Shown here: piece after piece, positions 11,194-19,571 of the stretch | How the letters are laid out: every line of letters starts with the position of its first letter | Numbering within the stretch: the stretch's first letter is position 1 | Position numbers and translations under genes: made by a program | Source: Corynebacterium uberis | GTDB taxonomy: Bacteria; Actinomycetota; Actinomycetes; Mycobacteriales; Mycobacteriaceae | Direction of reading: 5' to 3' | Length of the DNA: 64,000 nt | Assembly (NCBI RefSeq): GCF_020616335.1 | Contig: NZ_CP085051.1 | Coordinates: forward strand, 1,488,001 to 1,552,000 | The notes under the pieces: model-generated | What the model saw: only the letters and a program-made list of their open reading frames with translations | What the model was told of the DNA's origin: nothing | Database searches by the model: none

Positions 11194-11924
11194 CGGATCG
11201 CGCGTCGCTGCACCGCCACCGCGCAGCCGATTGCCGCCAGCCCGAGGGTGATCACCAGGGTGATCGCCGCCTGGGTGGGGGTGTGGTCGATGACGGGCGG
11301 TATCCCCTCAAAGAGCACGTGGGTGTTTCCCATGGGCAGGTAGAGGCCAACAGTTTTCAGCCAGCCCTGGCCCATGTTGGCGATGAGCAGCTCGACGACG
11401 AAGACATCGGCAAGCAGGATTCCTGCCGCGGCCACCCCGCTGCCCAACGCCTGGGCAAACAGCGCCGCAAAGAGGCTAAAGAACGCCCAGCACGCCAGCG
11501 CCGTCCACAGGTAGTGGCTCTGCTCGGGGTTGTGAACGGTGCTCGTATCAAGGGGATGGCCCATCGCTGCCATGCCGAGCATGCCACACGCCATGCCCAC
11601 CACGCCCGCGGCCATCATCCCCGCCGTGATGATCACCGCGCGCAGGCAGGCCTGGCCAATCCTGTTGTTATTGGACAGATAGAACCAGGAGGCTGACTTC
11701 GCCGAAATCTCCGCGGCGCCGGCTAGCGACGCCCCAAAGAACATGATGAGCATGGCAAAGTCCCCGCCCATGACCAGATAGCTCACGTCCGCCGGTCCGC
11801 TGAGCATCTCTGCCTTGGCCCCAAGGGTGGCCGTTGCCGCCACGGCCCCGACGATCAGCGCCATGGATATCCACATCGAGCGCAGCGAAAATACCTGACG
11901 TACTTGAGAAAGAAGAAGTGACAT
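11190..11924 (-). CDS. ABC-2 type transporter permease (second subunit)
   Basis: Membrane protein of about 244 residues with six likely transmembrane segments, for example ISMALIVGAVAATATL, LVMGGDFAMLIMFFGASLAG and ITLVITLGLAAIGCAVAV. It starts at ATG 11924 after AAGGAG. It is the last gene of the kinase-regulator-ATPase-permease-permease cluster. Its layout resembles the neighbouring permease (11986-12702): an early helix, then a FADFALVA/GGDFAMLI-like helix, and similar length. The pair may therefore come from an old duplication and form a heterodimeric channel. Substrate unknown; clusters of this shape often export or resist antimicrobial peptides or drugs. Confidence 0.75.
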   Translation of the reverse strand: MSLLLSQVRQVFSLRSMWISMALIVGAVAATATLGAKAEMLSGPADVSYLVMGGDFAMLIMFFGASLAGAAEISAKSASWFYLSNNNRIGQACLRAVIITAGMMAAGVVGMACGMLGMAAMGHPLDTSTVHNPEQSHYLWTALACWAFFSLFAALFAQALGSGVAAAGILLADVFVVELLIANMGQGWLKTVGLYLPMGNTHVLFEGIPPVIDHTPTQAAITLVITLGLAAIGCAVAVQRRAIR

Positions 11925-11985
11925 TGTTGTGCTCCTTGCACGATGAGTAAAACGTATCCGGGCGGTACTCAGACCGCGCCGAGTG

Positions 11986-12702
11986 CTAATTGATGCTGCG
12001 GCGGTGCAGGACCACCACGTGGACGGCGAGCACCACGCCAAGGATGATCCCCAGCCATGCCACCGGCCCGACGACCTGCTGCCAGGACGTCGCCTGGCAG
12101 GCCCGCGCCAGCGTGTGCCAGGGGAAATAGGCGGCTATTGTGTGCATCCACGGGGCGTCGAGGTTGTCCAGGTGCGGCTCGATGACCACCAGGTCGCCGA
12201 TCACCAGCCCGATGGCCAGTGCCCGCCCCAGCACCGGTGCGAGCAGCGCCGCCAGCACCGCCCCGAGCAGCCACGTGCCGTACGGCAGTGCCGCCCAGGA
12301 GGCAAACGCCCCGGCGTCGGTGCTCAGCCGGCCACCTACGGCCACAACGCCACCGATGGCGAGCACCACGCCTAGCGTGGCTACCAGCAGCGCACCTAGG
12401 GTGATGATCCCGGCGCGAACCACACCGTGGCGCGCGCGGTGCGGGGAGGAAAGAGACTCCCACGACACCGATCGGTGGGCCCAGTCCGCCCCGGCCAGCA
12501 GACCCGCCGCGAAGACGATGGCCACCAAGGCAAAATCGGCGAAGATGAACAGGTCCGTGACATCGGCTTCTGCCCCCTGGGCGGTTTGCGCCACGTTGTT
12601 CCAACAGCCCCCGGCCAGCACGGCGAGGATGAGGACCGCAAACAACTTGGTTGTGCGCAGGCTCCAGACCAGCCGCGCCTGCGCGGTCATGGTGGGAATC
12701 AT
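11986..12702 (-). CDS. ABC-2 type transporter permease (first subunit)
   Basis: A 238-residue membrane protein. Hydrophobic helices include KLFAVLILAVLAGG, FALVAIVFAAGLLAG, ITLGALLVATLGVVLAIGG and WLGIILGVVLAVHVVV. The start ATG overlaps the ATPase stop (ATGA), indicating translational coupling, so this is the direct membrane partner of the ATPase at 12699-13601. The second permease follows after 61 bases. Assignment as ABC-2 permease rests on context, topology and size; no substrate can be named. Confidence 0.75.
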   Translation of the reverse strand: MIPTMTAQARLVWSLRTTKLFAVLILAVLAGGCWNNVAQTAQGAEADVTDLFIFADFALVAIVFAAGLLAGADWAHRSVSWESLSSPHRARHGVVRAGIITLGALLVATLGVVLAIGGVVAVGGRLSTDAGAFASWAALPYGTWLLGAVLAALLAPVLGRALAIGLVIGDLVVIEPHLDNLDAPWMHTIAAYFPWHTLARACQATSWQQVVGPVAWLGIILGVVLAVHVVVLHRRSIN

Positions 12703-13601
12703 TTGGCCACGAACTCCACCGATTCGCCGGTGGCCTGGAAGAAGGCCTCCTCCAGGCTGTGCTCGCGGCGCGTGAGGTTAAACACCGCGATGCCCAGCTG
12801 GCTACACAGCGTGCCGACGTCCCTGGGGCTCATCGCGCCATCGACAACTACTCGTTCCTGCTCCCGGCGCGCCGCAATCCCGCGCTGCAGCAGCGCCGCC
12901 ACCAGGGTCTCTGGGTCCGAGACCTCGGCCTCCACGCCCTCGTGGCCCGCGCCGGCCAGGAACTCGTCCAAGGTGCCTTCATGGATGAGGGCCCCTTTGC
13001 CGATGACCACCAGCCGGTCCGCCACGGCCTGCATCTCGCCGAGCAGGTGGGAGGAGACCAACACGGCCTTGCCCTCCTGGGCCAGCGAGTCGATCAATCC
13101 GCGCATCCACTGCACGCCGGCCGGGTCCAACCCATTGACGGGTTCGTCGAGCAGGACGTGGTCCGGGTCAGACAACAGGGCGCATGCCAGGCCGAAGCGC
13201 TGGCGCATACCCAGCGAGAAGGACCCCACTCGCTTGTGAGCGGCGTCTGCAATACCCACCTGCTCCAGCACCTGGGCCACCCGCTTGTCGGGGACGCCCT
13301 GCAAGTCTGCCATGGCCTTGATGTGATTCCACGCGGAGCGCCCCGGGTGGAACCAGGTGGCGTCGAGCAACGCCCCGGCGACCTGTGCCGGGCGAACGTG
13401 ACGGCGCAGCGATTCGCCATCAAAGGTGGCGGTTCCGGCGTCCGCCGCCTCTAGGCCGAGGATCATGCGCATGGTGGTGGATTTGCCGGCGCCGTTGGGG
13501 CCCAAAAAGCCGGTGACCTGTCCGTTGGGAACGCTAAAGGAAAGGTCACGGACCGCGGGCCGCTTGCCGTACGTCTTGGAAAGGGAATCGATGATGAGCA
13601 T
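12699..13601 (-). CDS. ABC transporter ATP-binding protein
   Basis: A 300-residue ATPase. Walker A is GPNGAGKST (about residue 34), the signature is FSLGMRQR (a variant of LSGGQ common in ABC-2 exporters), Walker B is HVLLDEPVNGLDP and the switch is SSHLL. A C-terminal domain of about 80 residues (from GHEGVEAEVSDPE) is typical of DrrA/BcrA-like export ATPases. It belongs to the cluster with two permeases downstream and a two-component system upstream. It begins 60 bases after the response regulator stop and may carry its own promoter in that gap. Confidence 0.92.
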   Translation of the reverse strand: MLIIDSLSKTYGKRPAVRDLSFSVPNGQVTGFLGPNGAGKSTTMRMILGLEAADAGTATFDGESLRRHVRPAQVAGALLDATWFHPGRSAWNHIKAMADLQGVPDKRVAQVLEQVGIADAAHKRVGSFSLGMRQRFGLACALLSDPDHVLLDEPVNGLDPAGVQWMRGLIDSLAQEGKAVLVSSHLLGEMQAVADRLVVIGKGALIHEGTLDEFLAGAGHEGVEAEVSDPETLVAALLQRGIAARREQERVVVDGAMSPRDVGTLCSQLGIAVFNLTRREHSLEEAFFQATGESVEFVAK

Positions 13602-13661
13602 GACCCCATCATCGCGGCCGAATCATTCCTGGTCATCGGCCTACGGGGTGATCTTTGGCCC

Positions 13662-13678
13662 TCAGCCCTGGGGATGAG
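13662..13678 (-). repeat. Left arm of 17-bp inverted repeat flanking the two-component system
   Basis: On the minus strand this reads CTCATCCCCAGGGCTGA. It forms the last codons of the response regulator (..S-H-P-Q-G-stop), the TGA stop being the end of the arm. The same sequence in opposite orientation lies at 15556-15572, so the regulator and kinase genes are enclosed by a perfect inverted repeat. Confidence 0.9.
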
Positions 13679-14342
13679 ACAACAGTTGGTCCTGAGTGAC
13701 CAGGCCGCTGCGAAACGCCGTGAGTACCGCCTGCACCCGGTCCCGGCTGGCGGTCTTCATCAAGATGTGGCGCACGTGGGTCTTCACCGTGGCCATAGAC
13801 ACATATTCGCGGTCCGCAATCTCTTCATTATTCAGCCCCAACGCAATGAGGGTGAGAATCTCGCGCTCCCGAACCGTCAGCTCCTTGAGCACATCCACGC
13901 CCCCGCGCTGCATGCCGGGCTGATCCGGGGGCTGGCGCATGCGGTGGAGCACGCGAGCGGTGACCCGTGGGGCGAGGACCGCCTCACCGGAATGGACGAC
14001 CCGGACGGCGTCGAGAAGCTCCTCTGGGCGCGCATCCTTGAGCAGGAAGCCGCTCGCACCGGCGTCGATAGCCCCGCTGACAAAGTCCTCATCATCAAAG
14101 GTGGTGAGCATGATCACGCGGACATGCTCATCGCGGGCCAACAACTCACGGGTAGCGCTAATGCCGTCCACCCGCGCCATCTGAACATCCATGAGCACCA
14201 CGTCCACCGGACCCTGAGCCGGGACCTGGTCACCATCATCTACCTGCCACGAGACCGTCAGATCGTCCTGAGAACCCAGCAGCAGCGCAAAACCGGCACG
14301 TACCAGCGGCTGATCGTCCACAAGCCCAACGCGAATCACCAC
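13662..14342 (-). CDS. LuxR/NarL-type response regulator
   Basis: Two-domain regulator of 226 residues. The receiver has acidic residues near the start (GLVDDQP), the phospho-acceptor Asp in VVLMDVQMARVDG, then TTFDDEDFV and the conserved Lys in LKDARPEELL. The C-terminal LuxR helix-turn-helix spans roughly residues 150-215 (ELTVREREILTLIALGLNNEEIA...VKTHVRHILMK). It starts 7 bases inside the end of the kinase gene, so the two are coupled. The last codons are contained in one arm of a 17-bp inverted repeat whose other arm lies upstream of the kinase. It likely controls the ABC genes that follow. Confidence 0.93.
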   Translation of the reverse strand: MVIRVGLVDDQPLVRAGFALLLGSQDDLTVSWQVDDGDQVPAQGPVDVVLMDVQMARVDGISATRELLARDEHVRVIMLTTFDDEDFVSGAIDAGASGFLLKDARPEELLDAVRVVHSGEAVLAPRVTARVLHRMRQPPDQPGMQRGGVDVLKELTVREREILTLIALGLNNEEIADREYVSMATVKTHVRHILMKTASRDRVQAVLTAFRSGLVTQDQLLSHPQG

Positions 14343-15520
14343 GCAACCTCCGCAATCACCACAAACTCATCCTCCGTGCGCTGTGTAGTCACACGCCCAC
14401 CCCCGGCGCGCACCCGCTCGCGCATCCCCACCAAACCAAAACCAGAACCGTCCTGTCGAGCCGGCGGTGCCACGCCGTTGCGCGACTCAATGCGAATGGG
14501 GTTGCCCGACCCATCAATGTGAATCTGGCCCGAGCGCGCTGTGGCATAGCGCAGCATGTTGGTCAACAACTCCTGCAATGTGCGATACACCGTCAACTGC
14601 GTCAACTCCGGAAGCTGCCGCGGCACCGTATCCAACCCCGTGACCTCCACCACAAGACCGGCACGCTGCGCATCAGTGACCAAGGAGGCAAGCTCTGCCA
14701 CCCCCGGAGCCGAATGCGTCTGACGCGGAGAATCCTCCCGCAGCACCGACAACAACCCCCGCATCTGCCCCAACGCCTGGCGCGAGGCCTCCGAAATCGT
14801 GGCCAACGCCTCCACCGCAACATCGGGATTCTTCGCCGCCGCAAACCGCGCACCATCCGCCACCGCAATGACCCCAGACAGCGAATGGGCCACAATGTCA
14901 TGCATCTCGCGCGCAATGCGGGTGCGCTCCAACACCCCGGCCAGCTCCGCCTTCGCCCGCAAAGCCGCAAGATCTTCCCGACGCCGACGCATCGTGCGGC
15001 CCAACAGCCAAAAGAAGCCCATATCCAGCAGCGCGGCAACAAGCACCCCGGCAGAAAACTCCAACTCCAAATACTGCCGGGTCGCCGCAACCTGCAACCC
15101 CAACGCCGTAAGGACCCCCGCCACCATCCACGTGGCAAAAAACCTTCGCCACCGGGCGCTGCACCGAAACGCAACAGCCCACGCCGCCCAGGACACGCAC
15201 AAAGGCGGAAGGGTATGGGTCCGCAGTGACGCATCGCACAAAGCAAGCGTCAGCGCCGCCCCAACAACAACCACCGAGCCCTGCGGAAAACGCTTGTTCA
15301 GCAGCACAGCCACCACGATGACCGGCACGGCCACCGCCGTCCACACCATCTCCACCGGCGAAGCAGCATCAACATTCGCAGATGTTGCCCCCACCGTGCA
15401 CACCAGCGCGATAATGACCACCGCGCTGACCACCCACCACGGACCGACCCACCGTTGCATCCACGTCTGGGCCACACCACCGTCACGCGGCGCAGAAGTC
15501 GAGGATGAAGGCACGGACAT
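14336..15520 (-). CDS. Sensor histidine kinase (HisKA_3 type)
   Basis: About 394 residues. The N-terminal half has several hydrophobic helices (WWVVSAVVIIALVCTVG, VWTAVAVPVIVVAVLL and others) and forms a membrane sensor with little extracellular loop. The dimerisation and phospho-acceptor helix reads RTRIAREMHDIVAHSLSGVI, with the HDIVAH histidine typical of NarL-partner kinases. The HATPase end has GSGFGLVGMRERV. ATG 15520 is preferred, after GGGGG; a GTG four codons upstream is possible. It lies downstream of the cobA-type gene on the same strand with a 59-base gap that contains the right arm of the inverted repeat. Confidence 0.92.
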   Translation of the reverse strand: MSVPSSSTSAPRDGGVAQTWMQRWVGPWWVVSAVVIIALVCTVGATSANVDAASPVEMVWTAVAVPVIVVAVLLNKRFPQGSVVVVGAALTLALCDASLRTHTLPPLCVSWAAWAVAFRCSARWRRFFATWMVAGVLTALGLQVAATRQYLELEFSAGVLVAALLDMGFFWLLGRTMRRRREDLAALRAKAELAGVLERTRIAREMHDIVAHSLSGVIAVADGARFAAAKNPDVAVEALATISEASRQALGQMRGLLSVLREDSPRQTHSAPGVAELASLVTDAQRAGLVVEVTGLDTVPRQLPELTQLTVYRTLQELLTNMLRYATARSGQIHIDGSGNPIRIESRNGVAPPARQDGSGFGLVGMRERVRAGGGRVTTQRTEDEFVVIAEVAW

Positions 15521-15555
15521 GACCCCCAACACTACCGGCGCTGCGCACCGGTCAC

Positions 15556-15572
15556 CTCATCCCCAGGGCTGA
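15556..15572 (+). repeat. Right arm of 17-bp inverted repeat flanking the two-component system
   Basis: CTCATCCCCAGGGCTGA on the plus strand, the exact reverse complement of 13662-13678. It lies between the kinase start and the cobA stop. Identity ends sharply at both edges. The arms are 1.9 kb apart and one arm alone does not fold, so this is not a terminator. Confidence 0.9.
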
Positions 15573-15579
15573 AAAAGAC

Positions 15580-16398
15580 CTAAGCTCCCGGCAAGGTCAA
15601 ACCGGCGACCTCGCCGATGACGATGACCGCAGGAGAACCCAGCTCTGCCTCGCGCATATCTGCTGCCACGCGCGCCACCGTCGAGCGCACCATCCGCTGT
15701 TGCGACAAGGAACCATCCTGAATAGCAGCCGCCGGCATATCCGGATCCAGCCCCGCGGCAATCAGCGTGTCCGCAATCGCCGCAATATGGCGCACCCCCA
15801 TGATGATCGCCAGCGTGGCCCCACTGGCAGCCAACGCCGCCCAGTCGACCTTGCTGCGCGGATCCCCCGGGGGAACATGGCCTGAGACCACAGTAAAAGC
15901 GTGGACCACGCCACGCTGAGTCACCGGGACTTGCGCCAATCCGGGAACCGCCACCGCACTGGTCACACCGGGGACGACGTGGCATTCCACCCCCGCTGCG
16001 GCGCAGGCCACCCACTCCTCAAAACCGCGACCAAACACAAAGGGGTCCCCGCCCTTGAGGCGGACAACCCTGCGGCCTGCCCGAGCATGCTCGATGAGCA
16101 GCTCGTTGATGCGCTCCTGGCTCACCTGCTTGCCATAGGGCATCTTGGAGACATCAATGACCAGCTTGTCCGAAAGATCCACACACTGCTCAAGCTGGCT
16201 GCCCGGCCCCAGATGATCGGCCAGAATCACCTCCGCAGACTCTAAAGCCCGCAAGGCCCGTACCGTCATGAGGTCCCAGGCACCCGGCCCCCCGCCGACG
16301 AGAGTGACAGTCCCCCCGCCTGCCACCTGGTGTGCATCCCCGGGAGATTCGGGCAGCACAGCATCATCGTCACTGGGATTCGGCTGAGGGGCAATCAC
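15580..16398 (-). CDS. cobA: Uroporphyrinogen-III C-methyltransferase (SUMT)
   Basis: Adds two methyl groups from S-adenosylmethionine to uroporphyrinogen III to give precorrin-2, the entry to siroheme or cobalamin. Family motifs: VTLVGGGPGAWDLMTVRALRAL, the P-loop-like start of the fold; VILADHLG; GKQVSQERINELL; RRVVRLKGGDPFVFGRG; VPGVTSAVAVPGLAQVPVTQRG. The catalytic domain is complete (about 240 residues), preceded by a short disordered Asp/Pro-rich leader. The start is uncertain: GTG 16398 is chosen, while a TTG at 16422 is also open. No CysG-like dehydrogenase domain is fused. It follows mqo closely on the same strand. Confidence 0.9.
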   Translation of the reverse strand: MIAPQPNPSDDDAVLPESPGDAHQVAGGGTVTLVGGGPGAWDLMTVRALRALESAEVILADHLGPGSQLEQCVDLSDKLVIDVSKMPYGKQVSQERINELLIEHARAGRRVVRLKGGDPFVFGRGFEEWVACAAAGVECHVVPGVTSAVAVPGLAQVPVTQRGVVHAFTVVSGHVPPGDPRSKVDWAALAASGATLAIIMGVRHIAAIADTLIAAGLDPDMPAAAIQDGSLSQQRMVRSTVARVAADMREAELGSPAVIVIGEVAGLTLPGA

Positions 16399-16437
16399 GC
16401 TTCTATCGTAGAGACCCCTCAACCTGAGGCACCAAAC

Positions 16438-17943
16438 CTACAGCTCGACGGCGTTGTCCCCGTCAAGGCGCAGAGTCTTTTGCGTGCGCTCCCATATCTG
16501 CTGGAAACGCTCAGGATCGCCGGAGAGCTTCCGACCATAGGAGGGGATCATCTCATAGAGCTTGTCCGCCCAATCGATCATGTTCTCGCCGAAGCAGCGC
16601 TCCAGCAGCTCCACCATCGCCGCCGGAGCAATAGACGCTCCCGGGGAGGCACCCAACAGGCCAGCAATTGAGCCATCAGCGCTATTGACCACGGCGGTAC
16701 CAAACTCCAGCGAACCGAAACGCGGCGCGGGAGCAGGCTGGATGACCTGCACGCGCTGGCCGGCAACCACCAGCTCCCAGTCCTTGCCGTCAGCCTCGGG
16801 CATGTACTCGCGCAAGGTATCCATCCGCTGGTCAAAGTTCTTGACCACCTCAGAGACCAGATACTTGGTCAGCCCAAACTCCTGGACCGCCACGCCCAAG
16901 TAGGACGGGATGTTATCCGGGCGAATCGACTTGAACAGGTCCAGGTACGAGCCCTGCTTGAGGAACTTCGGGCTCCAGCCGCCATAGGGGCCAAACAGCA
17001 GACCTCGCTTGCCGTCAATGACGCGGGTGTCCAAGTGCGGAACGGACATCGGCGGGGCCCCCACCCGCGCCTTTCCATACACCTTCGCCTGGTGCTGATT
17101 AATCAGTTCCTCATTGGTGCAGCGCAGCCACAGCCCAGAGATGGGGAAACCGGCAATGCCACGAACCTCAGAGACCCCAGCCTTGCGCAACAGATCCAGG
17201 GCGTAGCCGCCCGCCCCCACGAAGACGAACTTGGCGCGCACCGTGGTCAGATCCCCGGTATGCACGTTGCGGGAGGTGATCTTCCAGCCCGTGCCCTCCC
17301 GCTTGATGTTGCGCACCTCTGTGCCGTAGCGGATGACGGTGCCAGCCTGCTGAGCGGCATTAAGGAACTGGCGAGTTAAGGCGCCATAGTTGATATCCGT
17401 TCCGACGTTGGTCCAGGAGATGGCGACCTTTTCTGAGAAGTCCCTCCCCCGCCCCATCAGCGGCAGCTTTTCTGAGAACACCTCCGGGTCATCCGTAAAC
17501 TGCATCCCCGGAAACAGCGCCTGCTTGCTCAACACGTCGAAGCGGCGCCGCAGGAAATCCACCTGCTCGTGGCCCTGCGCTAGGGACACGTGCGGGACGG
17601 GATTGATAAATTCCCGCGGGTTGGTCAGCACACCATTTTCTACCTGGTGGGACCAGAACTGGCGGGTTACCTGGAACTTCTCATTGATGCCAACGGCTTT
17701 AGAAATATCAATCTTGCCGTTTTTTTCCGGGGTGTAGTTTTGCTCACACAGCGCGGAGTGCCCCGTGCCGGCATTGTTCCATGGCGAGGAGGACTCCTCC
17801 GCTGGCGCGTCCAGGCGCTCGAGGATGAGCTGGCTCCATTCCGGCGCAAGCTCGCGCAGCATGGCACCCAGCGTGGCGCTCATGATTCCCGCGCCGATGA
17901 GTGCAACGTCGACCTCGTCAGTGATCTTCGTAGTATCAGGCAC
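16438..17943 (-). CDS. mqo: Malate:quinone oxidoreductase
   Basis: Peripheral membrane FAD enzyme that oxidises malate to oxaloacetate and passes electrons to menaquinone; it is the main malate oxidase of the corynebacterial citric acid cycle. The Rossmann motif DVALIGAGIMSATLG is at the N-terminus, followed by SSPWNNAGTGHSALCEQNYTP, GTDINYGALTRQF and VFVGAGGYALDLLRKAGV. About 501 residues, the family length. The GTG at 17943 is chosen because it gives the canonical PDTTKITDEVDVALIG start and lies behind GAAGGAAAAG. The longer upstream frame is Arg/Pro-rich leader sequence containing a GC-rich hairpin. Confidence 0.96.
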   Translation of the reverse strand: MPDTTKITDEVDVALIGAGIMSATLGAMLRELAPEWSQLILERLDAPAEESSSPWNNAGTGHSALCEQNYTPEKNGKIDISKAVGINEKFQVTRQFWSHQVENGVLTNPREFINPVPHVSLAQGHEQVDFLRRRFDVLSKQALFPGMQFTDDPEVFSEKLPLMGRGRDFSEKVAISWTNVGTDINYGALTRQFLNAAQQAGTVIRYGTEVRNIKREGTGWKITSRNVHTGDLTTVRAKFVFVGAGGYALDLLRKAGVSEVRGIAGFPISGLWLRCTNEELINQHQAKVYGKARVGAPPMSVPHLDTRVIDGKRGLLFGPYGGWSPKFLKQGSYLDLFKSIRPDNIPSYLGVAVQEFGLTKYLVSEVVKNFDQRMDTLREYMPEADGKDWELVVAGQRVQVIQPAPAPRFGSLEFGTAVVNSADGSIAGLLGASPGASIAPAAMVELLERCFGENMIDWADKLYEMIPSYGRKLSGDPERFQQIWERTQKTLRLDGDNAVEL

Positions 17944-18439
17944 TTGTCGTCTTTTCCTTCTTTGTCTCACGCCGCGCACCCCCGGTGGGGGCCGGCGTTC
18001 CACTTCTCCAGGTTGCTGTCGGGCCCGATAGTTCGGGGTCACCCGTAAAAGAAACGCGGTGGCGTTCTCGCTGAGCGCAGCGTAGCGCGCCGTCTGGCGC
18101 GTTCAGCCACGCCGGGTCAAAGCACCGCCCATTACCGGCTTCCACAACCTTACGCTGTGGGCGTGCGCGCGACCGAGAGAAACCGGAAAAGGCCCGAAGA
18201 TCCAACCAAAGAACGGACATCTGAAGACTACCCCCGCCTACCCCCGCTCCTGTCTGTGCTCTCGCCCTGCCCCACCCCAGCGACGCTAGGACCCGCGCAT
18301 TGTCCCCTTAAACCCCCGTTTCACCCCCATCCCCCTTCAACCGTGCCCTGCACCGTCCAAAAGACGGCATATAAGCACCCGAAATGGCAGATTTTTGGCC
18401 CACCACACGCCCCGCACCGTCCGACTAGGCTTGGCAGCT
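17944..18439. promoter_or_regulatory. Divergent intergenic region between mqo and the hydrolase gene
   Basis: About 500 bases without a gene. Near mqo, a GC-rich hairpin (CCCCC 17979-17983, loop GGT, GGGGG 17987-17991, outer GCCG/CGGC at 17971-17974 and 17993-17996) lies in the probable mqo leader, 28 bases before the start codon, with no T-run after it. The middle is pyrimidine-rich on the plus strand (18219-18345). No confident -10/-35 pair was found on either strand. Promoters for both genes must lie here. Confidence 0.5.
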
Positions 18440-19528
18440 ATGCGCCGTTTTGAATTCTCATCGCTTGCTAGCGGCTCCCCGCAGAGGCCGTCCGGCACCT
18501 CTGCCAGCCACAACCCGGCGGCGCAATGGAGACCAGACCTGCTCGGCCCGGACTTTCAACACGCCATCATTGACCTAGGCACCGATCCAGAGGGCCAGGG
18601 CACGGTCCTGGCCACCGTGGTGCGCTACCTGCCCCACCCGAACTCCGCGCCACGCAGCTTCTTCCACCGGCCGGCTCTGCTGTGGGTGCACGGCCTTGAT
18701 GACTACTTCTTCCACGAACACGTGGCCCGCTACTTTCACGAGCGCGGCTTCGCCTTCTACGCCGTCGATCTGCGCAAAAGCGGGCGTTCCCACCAGCCCG
18801 GGCAACGCTGGCATGACGCTCACTCCCTCGCGCGGTATTTCCCCGATCTCACCCGCGCCACCCGCATCATCGCCCACGACCACCCGAGCGTCATCCCGCT
18901 CGCCCACTCCACCGGGGGCCTTATTACGGCGCTGTGGCTCAACCACATCGCAGACAGTGACTCTGCGCTCTACGGACGCATCAGCGCCATGATCCTCAAT
19001 AGCCCCTGGCTGGCCATGCAATTCCCGCCAACCATGACCCTGCTGGCACGCATCGGCGCCGCAACACTGGGACGAGTTGCCCCAAGCCTTCCGGTGCCCC
19101 AACCCCGGGCGGGCCGAACGACCTACGTCGATTCGATTCACCGAGATTTTCATGGGCAGTGGGACTTTGACCTTCGGCTCAAACCACGTGGCGGGCACAC
19201 CCGCAGATTCGGATGGCTCCACGCGATTTTTGCCGGCCAGGATCACCTGCGCCTCCACTCCGATCTCACCTTGCCCATCCTGGTGTTAGTCTCCCACCAA
19301 TCCTGGCTGGGCCAGGATTACGCCCCGACCGCCGACTCCTCCGATACGGTCCTTGATGTCTCCGCGATTCGCCGGCGCGCCCGCGTTTTGGGCAATGACG
19401 TCACGGTCCATACCGTTGATGGGGCGCGCCATGATGTGTTTTTGTCCATGCCGCTCGCCCTGGAGGATGCCTTTGGGGCAACCTACGAGTGGTTGACCGA
19501 CCAGCAGCTCGCACCCGCCATCAGATAG
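18440..19528 (+). CDS. Alpha/beta hydrolase (lysophospholipase/serine aminopeptidase S33 type)
   Basis: About 362 residues. The alpha/beta hydrolase pattern is clear: LLWVHGLDDYFFHEHVARYFHERGFAFYAVDLRKSGRS is the oxyanion strand and first loops, HSTGGLITALWL is the nucleophile elbow with a Ser-Thr-Gly-Gly variant (catalytic Ser in HSTGG), and DGARHDVFLS supplies the C-terminal His. This is the Hydrolase_4 or monoacylglycerol-lipase-like class. Substrate unknown. The start at ATG 18440 has a weak ribosome site. It is the first gene of a pair with mtr, 43 bases downstream. Confidence 0.85.
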   Translation: MRRFEFSSLASGSPQRPSGTSASHNPAAQWRPDLLGPDFQHAIIDLGTDPEGQGTVLATVVRYLPHPNSAPRSFFHRPALLWVHGLDDYFFHEHVARYFHERGFAFYAVDLRKSGRSHQPGQRWHDAHSLARYFPDLTRATRIIAHDHPSVIPLAHSTGGLITALWLNHIADSDSALYGRISAMILNSPWLAMQFPPTMTLLARIGAATLGRVAPSLPVPQPRAGRTTYVDSIHRDFHGQWDFDLRLKPRGGHTRRFGWLHAIFAGQDHLRLHSDLTLPILVLVSHQSWLGQDYAPTADSSDTVLDVSAIRRRARVLGNDVTVHTVDGARHDVFLSMPLALEDAFGATYEWLTDQQLAPAIR

Positions 19529-19571
19529 CAACAAACTAGCCATCTAAGAAAGAAAGGCCGCGTCACCGTCC

